Source of the DNA: Nodularia sp. (in: cyanobacteria)
Lineage (GTDB): Bacteria; Cyanobacteriota; Cyanobacteriia; Cyanobacteriales; Nostocaceae
Direction: 5' to 3'
DNA: 51,004 nucleotides
Assembly: GCA_007692755.1 (NCBI GenBank)
Contig: REBL01000200.1
Coordinates: 1 to 51,004, forward strand
This document shows positions 16,980 through 26,628 of the stretch, one piece after another (the first letter of the stretch is position 1; each line of letters opens with the position of its first letter). Made by a program: the position numbers and the translations under genes. The notes under the pieces are model-generated. The model was not told the origin of the DNA. It was given only the letters and a program-made list of their open reading frames with translations, and searched no databases.

Positions 16980-18835
16980 TGAGGTTCTGCATTAAGAAAA
17001 TCAAGTACTAGTTGTGGTTCTATAGGTTTAGAAAATAGATATCCTTGAGCAAAATCACAATTTAAACTTTGCAATTTTTTTAATTGTTCCTTGGTTTCAA
17101 CTCCTTCTGCGATCACAGTAATTCCCATTGATTCAGCCATACCAATTATAGCTGGTAATAGCCCCATCTTTTCGGGTTCTTCTCCCATGATTTTCACAAA
17201 TGATTTATCAATTTTCAGGGCATTTAAAGGAAAATTATGTAGATAACTTAAAGACGAATAACCTGTACCAAAATCATCCATTATTAATTTAATATTTCGC
17301 TCTTTTAGCTGATGAATTACTGTTTTTACCGTATGAGTATTTTCCATGATCACACTTTCGGTTATTTCTAGTTGTAAAATAGCTGGATTTATTTTTGTTT
17401 CCTGAATAATTTGATCAATTTCAAATATTAAATTAGGTTGTGAAAATAACCGCGCACTCAAATTAGCACTAATAGTTAAGTTCTTTGGTATTCCTGGGTA
17501 ATCTTGCCAAATACGTACTTGACGACAAGCTGAGTGCAATACCCATTTATCGATAGTATTAATCAAGCCTGTTTCTTCCGCTATGGGAATAAACTCTGTG
17601 GGAAAAATTAGACCACGAACTGGGTGCTGCCAGCGTACAAGTGCTTCAAATCCAGAGACTCTGCCTGTAGCTAAAGAAATAATTGGTTGATAATAAACAA
17701 TAAATTCTTGCCGTTCAATAGCTCGACGCAGGTCATTTTCTAAATCTAAAAGTTGAATTGCTTCCTGATACATGGCTGGATTAAAAACATGATATCTAGC
17801 TCTTCCTAAAGCTTTAGCATGATACATTGCCGTGTCAGCATCCCTGAGCAAATATTCTGGCTGTTCGTAGTCTTTACTGCCCCAATTAATGCCAATACTA
17901 GCATTTATAAAGACTTCATATCTGGAAAGTTTAAAGCTAAGTGATAACTGTGATAAAATACGTTCAGCGACTTGGATAGCTGCATTAATATCTGGCAAAT
18001 TTTCCAAGATAATCCCAAATTCATCACCACCTAATCGTGCTAGTATCTCATCTGATCTCAAACAGGTTTGTAGGCGGCGAGAAATGGCAATGAGTAATTC
18101 ATCTCCTACTAAATGCCCTAAAGAATCATTCACAACTTTAAAGCGATCGCAATCCAAAAATAATACAGCAAAATGATAATTGGATGCTTCCTTTGCTAGG
18201 CGTAAAGATTTTTCTAGCCGCTTACTAAACATAAATCTGTTTGGTAAACTTGTGAGTGAATCATATAATACCATGTCCAGCATTTTACCTTGTAGTTGCT
18301 GCCGAGAAGCAATTTCTTTTTGCAGTATTTCTAGAGTTTTCTCTAGTTCCCAAGTCCGCTGGTTTATTTTTTTTTCTAGTTCATTATTTAGTTGCAATAT
18401 TTCTAATTTTGCTGTTCTTAATGCTATTTGGTTCTGCACACGTACTAAAACTTCTTGAAAGTCAAATGGTTTAGAAATATAATCTACTCCACCAACTTTA
18501 AAAGCCTTTACCTTGTCAAAAATTTCATCTAAAGCACTAATAAATATTACTGGTATCTCTGCTGTAATATCCCATGATTTTAATCGCTGACAAACTTGAT
18601 AACCATCTACATCCGGCATCATAATATCGAGTAAAATCAGGTCTGGCACAACTGTTTGACAAGCAGTGATTGCCATTTGCCAGTTCAAGGCTTTGCGAAC
18701 GTTATATCCTTCTTTTGTGAGGATAGAGGACAAAATTCGCAGGTTATCTGCCATATCGTCAATGAGCAAAATATCTTTTTTATCCGGGTCTAAGAGCTTG
18801 TAATGCATTATTTCTGGTGTTCCAGTCAATTCCAT
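16973..18835 (-). CDS. Response regulator with GGDEF and EAL domains (c-di-GMP turnover)
   Basis: 620 residues from ATG at 18835 (a TTG at 18886 is possible). N-terminal receiver: DILLIDD at the start, phospho-acceptor Asp70 in LILLDIMMPDVDG and Lys in DYISKPF. A coiled-coil linker follows (about 140-180). GGDEF domain with intact GGDEF at 269-273 (ARLGGDEFGII), so probable diguanylate cyclase activity. EAL domain with intact EAL at 397-399 (GFEALVRWQHP), MDDFGTGYSSLSYL and IAEGVET, so phosphodiesterase activity is also plausible. Which activity dominates is not predictable. Its end overlaps ldpA, and directly upstream is the debris of a sensor kinase, possibly its former partner. Confidence 0.9.
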   Translation of the reverse strand: MELTGTPEIMHYKLLDPDKKDILLIDDMADNLRILSSILTKEGYNVRKALNWQMAITACQTVVPDLILLDIMMPDVDGYQVCQRLKSWDITAEIPVIFISALDEIFDKVKAFKVGGVDYISKPFDFQEVLVRVQNQIALRTAKLEILQLNNELEKKINQRTWELEKTLEILQKEIASRQQLQGKMLDMVLYDSLTSLPNRFMFSKRLEKSLRLAKEASNYHFAVLFLDCDRFKVVNDSLGHLVGDELLIAISRRLQTCLRSDEILARLGGDEFGIILENLPDINAAIQVAERILSQLSLSFKLSRYEVFINASIGINWGSKDYEQPEYLLRDADTAMYHAKALGRARYHVFNPAMYQEAIQLLDLENDLRRAIERQEFIVYYQPIISLATGRVSGFEALVRWQHPVRGLIFPTEFIPIAEETGLINTIDKWVLHSACRQVRIWQDYPGIPKNLTISANLSARLFSQPNLIFEIDQIIQETKINPAILQLEITESVIMENTHTVKTVIHQLKERNIKLIMDDFGTGYSSLSYLHNFPLNALKIDKSFVKIMGEEPEKMGLLPAIIGMAESMGITVIAEGVETKEQLKKLQSLNCDFAQGYLFSKPIEPQLVLDFLNAEPQW

Positions 18836-18890
18836 GATTTTTTTAACTGAAGAATAGTAATTAGCGTGAAATTCCCGGCTTTGCAAGCAC

Positions 18891-19454
18891 TTATACCCAG
18901 CTTCCGCATTTGTCTGAACAACAAGCTAATTTCACTAGTTTCACACATGGTTGAATTACTGTGATTTGTTGCCATTCCCATAAAGCGATTTTCTTGGTTA
19001 ATATGTTTAACTGCACAATTGCTTTGATCATCCTGCCAGAAATCAAAATGCTAATTCCTGTAGCTACTAACAAGGTGACTACCCTGAATAGGATGATCAT
19101 GCGGTGATTGTGATTAATTTGCTTAATAAATTCAGCTTCAATAACTACTACTACAATTACTGTAGAATCGACTAAGCCTAGCTCAATTGCGTCTTCATTA
19201 GTTTGCTGAAAACTGCTTAAATAGCTATTGAGGTATTGTGCGATCGCATCGCAGATTTCGTTTCCTAATTGAATAACCTGCTTTTTTACTGATTGCTGTC
19301 CCTTTGGCAATGAAAGGTAGCCCGCAATCCCTATAATTAACCCACTGATTTGCCAGACTAATGGCACAACCAGAACCAATATGAGTTGCATCTTGGCATG
19401 AAATTTGCCAATTAAGCAATTAAAAAATTTGACGGGCTGAAGTTTGGATAACAT
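18891..19454 (-). pseudogene. Remnant of a membrane sensor kinase (TM-HAMP)
   Basis: A 187-codon frame that is not a complete protein. It starts with a transmembrane helix (about 23-47), then GQQSVKKQVIQLGNEI and a periplasmic-like stretch, which jumps after ELGLVDS to FIKQINHNHRMIILF, so most of the sensor domain appears deleted. The second transmembrane segment and LNILTKKIALWEWQQ are the typical TM2-HAMP entry (compare LNTAAKKIALGEW). After about residue 170 the frame drifts; another frame reads SEISLLFRQMRKLGI, like the end of a HAMP domain (EVGELSxSFNQM). No kinase domain follows. The family is inferred from these fragments. Confidence 0.7.
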
Positions 19455-19741
19455 TGTGGTTTAATTTTTCCCCAACGCTAAAATCGAGCAAAATTAGCTT
19501 TTTTCATATTACTGTGTTTTTAAGTGATATCACTGGATTAAATTTTGGTTAATAAGCAGCAAATAGCTGATACTAGTATAAACCTATATTGTAAATCAGT
19601 TACATATACATATTTTTTTACCTGCATTCCTACTACAGATCATCCTCAAACGTTATCAAACGTCTGATCAGACTGCAAAATCTATTTACACTCTTCAAAT
19701 TTGCTCAACACCTTATAATACAAGCGTATAGAAGACATTTA

Positions 19742-20524
19742 TTAGGTAACCATGTCAATTTTATTACCAATTTGAATAATTTTTCCAGTCTCTGATGGTG
19801 TTGATCGTGTATTTACACTCAAGCGATAGAAATGATTAAAGTACGATGAGTCCGCCCCATCTGGTAAAGTTGCTCGTCGCTGCTGCACAAATATTTTTTG
19901 AAAGTTTGGGTAAGCTTCTCCAGAGTCAGGATTGCGTGTTGGGACTATGCAACGCTGACACGGATTGACCCCAAAAAAACTGACATCTCCCACTCGCAGG
20001 GAGACTATATCGCCTTGTTGACTAAATAACTGGTCTTCCCAAAATGCTGGTACACCACCAACTTCAATGTTGGCACGGATGCGGCGACGCATATCATCAA
20101 CGTTCAAACCAGGGAACCAGGAAGCTACCTCTGTTAAAGTCGTTGTACTAATTACTGTTGGCCCTGGCGAGTTGGTATCGTCGGGAAAGCCCAGGAAATT
20201 ATTTTGCCTTAATGTCACGGCAAACCCCAAAAAATCACTGAGGATTGCCGCTATTTCTTGCTGTTCTTCATCTAAATCAAAGACTCGTGGTGATTCCTGC
20301 TTGGGGGTTTGCAGCCAGATAGTTCTATTGAGAATGTCAAACTGTGATCTAATTAAATGGATTTTACTATTGAGCTTGCCATTGACAAACCTACCTTGTT
20401 CGTCAAAAATGGCAAACTCGCGGTCATACTCTAGCGCGCCACTAGCCAGAACCGTTGCTTGCTCAACTTCAACGCCATCCAGTGATTTAATCGGGTAAAG
20501 TAGAGTTTTGGCTAAGTATGGCAT
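19742..20524 (-). CDS. MOSC domain protein with MOSC N-terminal beta-barrel
   Basis: 260 residues from ATG at 20524; a longer frame to 20563 would overlap lepB. The N-terminal MOSC_N domain begins AKTLLYPIKSLDGVEVEQA, with ALEYDREFAIFDEQGRFVNG. The C-terminal MOSC domain has FPGLNVDDMRRRIRANIEV and the conserved cysteine segment VNPCQRCIVPTRNPDSGE, which carries the Mo-cofactor-sulfurase C-terminal signature. Related proteins include mARC and YcbX, which reduce N-hydroxylated compounds with a Mo cofactor. Exact substrate unknown. It is on the same strand as lepB, its ATG 5 bp from the lepB stop. Confidence 0.88.
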   Translation of the reverse strand: MPYLAKTLLYPIKSLDGVEVEQATVLASGALEYDREFAIFDEQGRFVNGKLNSKIHLIRSQFDILNRTIWLQTPKQESPRVFDLDEEQQEIAAILSDFLGFAVTLRQNNFLGFPDDTNSPGPTVISTTTLTEVASWFPGLNVDDMRRRIRANIEVGGVPAFWEDQLFSQQGDIVSLRVGDVSFFGVNPCQRCIVPTRNPDSGEAYPNFQKIFVQQRRATLPDGADSSYFNHFYRLSVNTRSTPSETGKIIQIGNKIDMVT

Positions 20525-20528
20525 GAAT

Positions 20529-21170
20529 TTATGGATACAATGGTGGCCTGTCCAGTCCACCAATATTGTTTAGAGGCCAAAAGCGCAGTACTGCACGACC
20601 AATAATATTTCCGCGAGGTACAACACCCCAGCAACGGCTATCGTAACTACTGTTGCGATTATCACCTAAAACTAAGTATGAGTCGCGGGGTATGGTTTCG
20701 GGTTGTGCTAAGTAAGCTGGCTGCGATCCTGATGTACAAACATCAATTGCTGTGCGTTGCTCGGAGGTGAGGTATCTGACTTCATCTAGGCGTTGATTAT
20801 TGATATAGACTTTGCCATCCTTGAGTTCTACTTTTTCTCCAGGTAAGGCGACTATACGTTTAATAAATGCGTCGTTGTATTGTTCGTCTTGTAGTGTTTG
20901 TGTAGGCGAAAACACCACAATATCTCCCCGCTGCGGTTCAGAAAACCGATACTTTAATTTATCGACAATTATTTTGTCTGCTTCCCACTGATTTGGGGTA
21001 CCGTTCAGTGTAGGTTCCATAGAGCCAGAAGGAATCCAGCGAGCTTCAGCAACAAAAGTACGAATGCCTAGAGCTAGCACAATACTTAATATAACTGTTC
21101 TGGCTAGTTCGGCGAGCCAGGAATTATCGGGTTGTTGACTAGAGTTATTATTAGACACTTGATTTGGCAT
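20529..21170 (-). CDS. lepB: Signal peptidase I
   Basis: Membrane-anchored serine/lysine peptidase that removes signal peptides from secreted preproteins. 213 residues, one N-terminal membrane helix at about 23-40. Box B SGSMEPTL carries catalytic Ser50, box D KRIVALPGEKVEL carries Lys104, and box E is GDNRNSSYDSRCWG. Length and motifs are standard for cyanobacteria, which usually have two lepB copies. It lies directly upstream of the MOSC gene with 5 bp between the lepB stop and the MOSC start. Confidence 0.95.
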   Translation of the reverse strand: MPNQVSNNNSSQQPDNSWLAELARTVILSIVLALGIRTFVAEARWIPSGSMEPTLNGTPNQWEADKIIVDKLKYRFSEPQRGDIVVFSPTQTLQDEQYNDAFIKRIVALPGEKVELKDGKVYINNQRLDEVRYLTSEQRTAIDVCTSGSQPAYLAQPETIPRDSYLVLGDNRNSSYDSRCWGVVPRGNIIGRAVLRFWPLNNIGGLDRPPLYP

Positions 21171-21524
21171 GAAATTACTGAGATAAGGAGGAAGTGCAGG
21201 TGAACTACTCAGACTTGCCTACGGCTGAAATTTGAGCTTCGTAATCATCAAGGAATGCTTTCAATGAGACTTTCGTCCCAGCTTGAGGAAAACCTCAGAT
21301 GTTCTTCGCCTTGACTCGAAGCAGTCCTGGTATTAGTTGAGAACGATTTTGGTTTTTCTCGCTATTCATCCCTATTCTGTGAGTACGCGCTCGTGTAGGG
21401 ACTTTTGCTTTTGTGAAAAATCAACTTTTTCTTAACGATATGCAAAAATTCATGACGATGAGGGCAACCGAGTTTAACGTAAAAGTATAAGCATTTATCT
21501 AAATTTTGTTAATCTCATGTATTT
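21171..21524. other. Gene-free region between lepB and the dihydroorotase pseudogene
   Basis: About 350 bases with no ORF or RNA gene that I can support. The 3' part may have been the promoter of the now broken dihydroorotase gene and the 5' part the lepB promoter. Confidence 0.45.
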
Positions 21525-22606
21525 CCACAAAGTTTACTGATTCGCCGCGCTAGCTAGTATTATTCTCCCTAATGGCGAATTTATGGTGGGAGATGTACTG
21601 ACGCGCGATCATCGCCAAATCGTTGAAGTTGCACCTGAAATCTCTCCAAGCACATCAATCACAGAGATTGACGCAGAAGGGTTAACTTTGTTGCCGGGAG
21701 TCATTGATCCGCAGGTGCATTTCCGCGAACCAGGGCTAGAACACAAGGAAGACTTATTTACAGCCAGTTGTGCCTGTGCCAAAGGTGGAGTTACTTCCTT
21801 TTTGGAAATGCCCAGCACCCGTCCCCTAACTACTACCCAGCAAGCTTTAGATGACAAGTTGCAACGCGCCTCCCATAAGTGCTTAGTTAATTATGGCTTT
21901 TTTATTGGGGCAACGACAGAAAATTAACCCGATTTACTTTTAGCCCAGCCCACGCCTGGCATTAAAATTTTTATGGGGTCGATGCATGGTCAGTTACTTG
22001 TTGATCAAGAAGCAACTTTGGAGCCTATATTTGCTCAAGGTCGGCGTTTAATTGCCGTTCATGCCGAAGACCAAAGTCGAATCAACCAACGTCGCCAAGA
22101 ATTTGCGGGTATTCATGATCCGGCTGTTCATTCCCAAATTCAAGATAATCAAGCGGCACTCTTAGCCACCCAATTGGCGTTAAAACTTTCTCAAAAATAT
22201 CAACGTCGTCTGCACATCCTACATATGTCCACGGCAGAGGAAGCTGACTTGCTGCGTCAGGAAAAACCCAGTTGGGTCACAGCAGAGGTGACACCACAAC
22301 ATTTATCTATTGAATACCAGTGCTTATGAAACAATTGGCACACTGGCACAGATGAATCCACCTTTGCGATCGCCTCACGATCACGAAGTGCTTTGGCAAG
22401 CTTTGCGCGATGGTGTGATTGATTTCATTGCTACAGACCACGCCCTTACAGGATGGGCTGTGACAACCATTGTCGGCGGTGAAATTGTTTATGACCAGGG
22501 CAAAGTAAATACAGAAGTCCGCGGACGACCTTTAACTTTTTTGCAGCAAATTGTCGCAAATAAGATTTCTGATGAGCGATCGCTTCATAGGAATATGATG
22601 TATTAA
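21525..22606 (+). pseudogene. pyrC: Dihydroorotase, multiply disabled
   Basis: Class I dihydroorotase (pyrimidine synthesis) recognisable in four pieces. A first frame reads PQSLLIRRAS then stops at 21555-21557. The main frame continues IILPNGEFMVGDVLTRD and contains the metal motif PGVIDPQVHFREPG (HxH corrupted to QVHF, canonical DxHVHFREPG) to a nonsense TAA at 21925-21927 (ATTEN stop PDLLLA, probably TTA to TAA). It resumes in the same frame with PTPGIKIFMGSMHGQLLVD and WVTAEVTPQHL, then shifts frame near 22305 to NTSAYETIGTLAQMNPPLR. IDFIATDHA is joined directly to LTGWAVTTIVGGEIVYDQGKV, so roughly 100 codons are deleted at about 22445. An intact copy elsewhere is expected. Confidence 0.92.
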
Positions 22607-23815
22607 TTATTTGCATAGTTAAAGTTGTATTTATACTACAAAAATCGTATAAATACTAAACTACAATTCCCAGCTAGCCAGATGGGAAACATTCTTTTTT
22701 GACAAATTAATCACTACATCGATACGTAAAGACATAAGGATAACTTCTAAAAAAACTTATTTAAATAAATTAATCTCATTAAATTACGAGCAGTAATTTT
22801 TTGTTTATACATCCCTGATCTGACCGAGACATACTAATCACGAAGATAAGTTAATCGAATTGAGCGGTAAATGTTAAACATTAACTTTTCACAACAACCT
22901 TTTTGTATTTAACTATCCGGATTATTTCTCTAAATAACTGTAGAGAATTAGTAGGGTTAAGTAAACGGGCAAATTTCAGTGGACATTATGTTTTATACAT
23001 ATAAAAACTTTATATGCACTTAATTTCTCCGGTCTTAAAACCTAATTCTGACAGATGTGATTGTTTTGGGTTGCCAGCCGTAACTTTGCCAAAAAGCTTA
23101 ACAGTAGCCAGCAAACTGGAGCAATTCAAGTCAAATCAGCATCCGATCAAACAAACTTAATTAGTATTTATCGAGATAATTAAAGCAATGAAGCAATAGG
23201 AATAACCGTAGTGTTAGCAGATGAAAAAAAATACCAGCGTTTACTGAGTAATTCAAATTCATCTCACATCCCTATTCACCAAGATGATCCCCTAGAGGAC
23301 AGAGTTATGGTAGTTCTCATGTGAATATAACTGCCCTTGAGGGTAAGTATTAAAAATCATCTGACAGCGTGCTAGATATTACCTGCAAGAGCAATGTTCT
23401 GTGATGGTTTGAGTCTAGTTTTCATTCATCTACTGCAATATCATCTGCGAGAATACGCCAATCCTAGCTAACCGCAGTGGTCACTGAGCTGGTCGAAGTG
23501 CAAAAAGCTAGTAGATGTCAATCATAACCAGTTCTTAAGTTAAACAGTATTTTCTTGATTTTTGGATAATGAAGACAACAATATTCGTGAATTTCCTTGA
23601 TGAGCGTGGTAGTGGTAGATAGAACGAGTGTGGAATTCTCCCTCCTTTCTCTTCTCTTCGAGACGCTACGCAATCAAAAATATTTGTAGTGTTATGCTCA
23701 AAACAAACAATTTAGGATGTTAGATTTGTGAGCAAGCACAGCTAGCTTGAGCAGAAAAAACCAATCCCAAATCTGGAATTGGCACTGTGAGCAGTTTACT
23801 GGAGAATATCTGAAG
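22607..23815. other. Long gene-free region with degenerate sequence
   Basis: 1.2 kb with no supported gene. It is AT-rich at the left. A short open stretch at about 23212-23324 begins GTG and reads VLADEKKYQRLLSNSNSS and then HIPIHQDDPLEDRVMVVL; it is not recognised and may be gene debris. About 23480-23510 has a CACTGAGCTGGTCGAAGTGC-type dispersed repeat and about 23650-23670 a GAGACGCTACGC repeat. No tRNA or rRNA is seen. Confidence 0.5.
22627..22656. repeat. Perfect 10-bp inverted repeat
   Basis: GTATTTATAC (22627-22636) and GTATAAATAC (22647-22656) are exact reverse complements with a 10-base spacer, 20 bases after the end of the dihydroorotase pseudogene. AT-rich, no T run. It could be a relict terminator or protein-binding site. 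Confidence 0.6.
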
Positions 23816-24310
23816 CTAAATCATGTGATTTTTGTTTGACAAGCCCTGTTGGTCAAAAATTTTCTCCATAAATTTGTGAATGGTGCAATTAAACGGTGCA
23901 ATTTTAGCTTGACGAGTGCCGTCATCCTCATAAGCCAACACCAAACTCAGATAACTATCTGGCTTGTAGGGCATTCGTTCCGCCCATTCAATCGCCACAA
24001 TTCCCGGCACCGCCTCAAGACCTTCCCAATAAGTCTCTAGATTCAAAGCTTCGACCTCAGAGGGTTCTAGGCGATATAAATCTAAATGGTAAAGGGGTAA
24101 ACGTCCTTGAGTGTACTCATTGATGAGAGTGAAGGTAGGGCTAACAATCGATTCAGTGATGCCTAAACCTTGACCAATTCCCTGTACCAGTGTAGTTTTG
24201 CCAGTACCTAAATCACCTTCTAATAAAATCACACTACCAGCCGTCAGATTTTGGCCCAGTGTGATACCTAAGCGTAACGTTGCTTCTGCGTCTGCAAGCA
24301 AAATATTCAT
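23816..24310 (-). CDS. tsaE: tRNA threonylcarbamoyladenosine biosynthesis ATPase TsaE
   Basis: P-loop ATPase that assists TsaB-TsaD in making t6A37 of ANN-decoding tRNAs. 164 residues from ATG at 24310; the longer frame to 24376 overlaps yvcK and is less likely. Walker A EGDLGTGKTT at about 31-40, SPTFTLINEYTQG, YHLDLYRLEPSE and IVAIEWAERMP are the family signature. It follows yvcK on the same strand with a 43-bp gap. Confidence 0.93.
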   Translation of the reverse strand: MNILLADAEATLRLGITLGQNLTAGSVILLEGDLGTGKTTLVQGIGQGLGITESIVSPTFTLINEYTQGRLPLYHLDLYRLEPSEVEALNLETYWEGLEAVPGIVAIEWAERMPYKPDSYLSLVLAYEDDGTRQAKIAPFNCTIHKFMEKIFDQQGLSNKNHMI

Positions 24311-24353
24311 GGCCGAGTTAAGAGGGAATATTTTTTCTGGCTTGATTTTGAAT

Positions 24354-25724
24354 TTACTTCCCCTGATGGGTTCCACTGTACCATCGCAATAAAACTCGTG
24401 CTAGTTTCTGGGGGTTGTGACGCACGCAACCTGTTTCATCTTCGTACAAGACATTAGCTAAAACAATGCGCCGCCCTAAGAGAGTCACATCTTCCCGATC
24501 TAAAAAGACTGGATGGGAATTTTGTTGAGCATAGCGCATGAGGGATTTTTCAGAAGGCGATTTTTTATGTACCAATACGGCATCAAAAAGTTGTCTGTCT
24601 CCGCAAGCTGCATCAATAGCCTTAATGTGGTCAGCAACAGTATATCCCTGAGTTTCTCCGGCTTGAGTCATGATATTGCAGATGTAGATGCGAGGGGCTG
24701 TAGATTGCGCGATCGCATCGGCAATTTCTGGTACAAGTAAATTAGGAATCAGGCTGGTATATAAACTACCTGGCCCGACAATAATATAATCAGCTTCTTT
24801 AATTGCTTTAATAGCTGTGGGCAAAGCCGGAGGATTAGCAGGGATACAGCCAATTTTGACAATTTTTCCCCCAGCTTTGGGAATACTAGACTCTCCCTCA
24901 ATGCGACGACCATCGTCTAATTCTGCCCAGAGGCGAACATCACTCAGGGTTGCTGGCAGAACTTGACCCCGCACAGCTAGCACCTTGGAACTGGCTGCCA
25001 CCGCCTGTTCTAAATCCCCAGTAATATCGCTCATGGCAGTTAAAAACAAATTGCCAAAACTATGCCCTGTCAAACCGTCCCCAGCCTTAAAACGATATTG
25101 AAATAATTCTGTTAATAACTTCTCTTCATCTGCGAGTGCTGCCAAACAATTACGAATATCCCCTGGTGGTAAAACGCCAAATTCCTGACGCAGCCGCCCA
25201 GAAGAACCACCATCATCAGCGACAGTGACAATGGCAGTAGTATTAGCGCTGTAGGTTTTTAATCCCCGTAATAAGGTAGACAGTCCAGTTCCACCACCAA
25301 TTACAACTATTTTCGGACCCCGGTACAATCGACGATGTGCCATCAGCACGTCAATTAGATCCTCTTCGCCGTTGGGTCTGATTACCTGAGTAATTGAGCC
25401 TACAGTGCGAGTTTGCCCCCATAGCAGCAAAAGTACACCACCCAGCAATACCAAAGGGCCGCTGATATAGTGGGGTAAAATCCCCGCAATTACTCCCAGA
25501 AAACCCCTAAACAACTCCAGCGCCCAAAAAATTGGGGTTAGCCTCACCGATATAGCCAACCCCAAAATTGCCAGCACTACACCTCCCAAGCTGATTAGCA
25601 ACCAGCGCTTGATGGCTAGTCCAGGAGATAACCACTTGAACCACTGGTTAACACGATGGGAGGTGCGGCGGCGCGACTGCTTTTGCAGGGCTTTGAGGGC
25701 TTGTCTGAGAAAACCAATTGACAT
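24354..25724 (-). CDS. yvcK: YvcK/CofD-like protein (gluconeogenesis factor family)
   Basis: 456 residues. The N-terminus carries two membrane segments (about 40-60 and 88-103), an addition common in cyanobacterial members. The Rossmann-like core starts with [18 protein letters not shown] (GGGTG at 143-147), then [27 protein letters not shown] and [12 protein letters not shown], the UPF0052 signature. In Bacillus, YvcK binds UDP-sugars and is needed for gluconeogenic growth and cell shape. Role here is inferred from the family. Its start is 145 bp from divergent ruvC. Confidence 0.9.
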   Translation of the reverse strand: MSIGFLRQALKALQKQSRRRTSHRVNQWFKWLSPGLAIKRWLLISLGGVVLAILGLAISVRLTPIFWALELFRGFLGVIAGILPHYISGPLVLLGGVLLLLWGQTRTVGSITQVIRPNGEEDLIDVLMAHRRLYRGPKIVVIGGGTGLSTLLRGLKTYSANTTAIVTVADDGGSSGRLRQEFGVLPPGDIRNCLAALADEEKLLTELFQYRFKAGDGLTGHSFGNLFLTAMSDITGDLEQAVAASSKVLAVRGQVLPATLSDVRLWAELDDGRRIEGESSIPKAGGKIVKIGCIPANPPALPTAIKAIKEADYIIVGPGSLYTSLIPNLLVPEIADAIAQSTAPRIYICNIMTQAGETQGYTVADHIKAIDAACGDRQLFDAVLVHKKSPSEKSLMRYAQQNSHPVFLDREDVTLLGRRIVLANVLYEDETGCVRHNPQKLARVLLRWYSGTHQGK

Positions 25725-25869
25725 ACCTGATTCGGAGCAGTGCTACAAAATAAATGTTTAACAGAAAATTTACACTACTTGGGATGAAGACCAAATGTGG
25801 AATTACTAAATTTATCAAGGACTTTAGACTAGCAGCAAGTTGTCAAAGTTGCCAGTTAAATTTAATTTA

Positions 25870-26361
25870 ATGGAAAAACGCATTTTAGGATTAGATCCAG
25901 GACTAGCAATTTTAGGATTTGGAGCAATTAGTTGCACACATAATCCCCAACGGCTACAAGATACAACAGTAGAAATGATTGATTTTGGTGTAATTCGCAC
26001 AACGGCAGATACGGAAATGGGGCAGCGTCTCTGTATCTTGTTCGATGATTTACACACCATAATTGAGCAATTAAAACCTGATTTAGTGGCAATTGAAAAA
26101 TTGTTCTTTTATCGGATGGCAAATACAATTGTTGTGGCACAGGCTAGGGGTGTACTGATGTTAGCTTTGGCACAGCACAAGCTGCCGTATGTTGAATTTA
26201 CTCCTGGCCAAATTAAACTAGCCTTAACAGGTTATGGTAATGCCGATAAATTGGAAGTGCAAGATGCTGTGGCGCGAGAGTTGGATTTAGACGATATTCC
26301 TAAGCCAGATGATGCTGCTGATGCTTTGGCGGTGGCTTTGACTGCTTGGTATCAGATTTAG
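25870..26361 (+). CDS. ruvC: Crossover junction endodeoxyribonuclease RuvC
   Basis: Holliday-junction resolvase. 163 residues from ATG at 25870 (a TTG at 25840 is available but less likely). All four catalytic acids are in place: Asp9 in LGLDPG, Glu75 in VAIEKLFF, and Asp148 and Asp151 in [13 protein letters not shown]. Length is normal. It is divergent from yvcK and alone; ruvA and ruvB are elsewhere, as usual in cyanobacteria. Confidence 0.95.
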   Translation: MEKRILGLDPGLAILGFGAISCTHNPQRLQDTTVEMIDFGVIRTTADTEMGQRLCILFDDLHTIIEQLKPDLVAIEKLFFYRMANTIVVAQARGVLMLALAQHKLPYVEFTPGQIKLALTGYGNADKLEVQDAVARELDLDDIPKPDDAADALAVALTAWYQI

Positions 26362-26410
26362 GTGGGAAAACGAGAATAGAAAAGCACCAATTTTGTGCAT
26401 AAGCATAGAT

Positions 26411-26488
26411 ATTGTGGGGTGGGCTACTGGTCCCCCCAGAACAGGCAAGACTTGTACTGAGCTTGTCGAAGTATGCCTGTTCCACAAT
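26411..26488. repeat. Dispersed inverted repeat after ruvC
   Basis: Nested inverted repeats: ATTGTGG (26411-26417) with CCACAAT (26482-26488), and GAACAGGCA (26439-26447) with TGCCTGTTC (26474-26482). The interior has the CTGAGCTTGTCGAAGTA motif also seen near 23485 and, in diverged form, at 15773. This is a common Nostoc-type repeat. Confidence 0.7.
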
Positions 26489-26628
26489 GCAACATTTTAG
26501 GCGTGTCAGTCCACTACAATTTTTGGGTAATTTATTTTTTGGTGTTCCCTAAGTAAATTAGCGTATCATCTTTTATTAAAGACGTATTTAAGCGTAACCG
26601 TATCAATATCTTCCATAAAGTCCATCAG

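Noticed and set aside
20067-20498. Plus-strand 143-codon ORF within the MOSC gene
   Set aside because: Antisense shadow with Ser/Leu-rich composition and no family resemblance.
19742-20563. Longer start for the MOSC gene
   Set aside because: The first 13 residues overlap lepB; ATG at 20524 begins right at the conserved MOSC_N domain.
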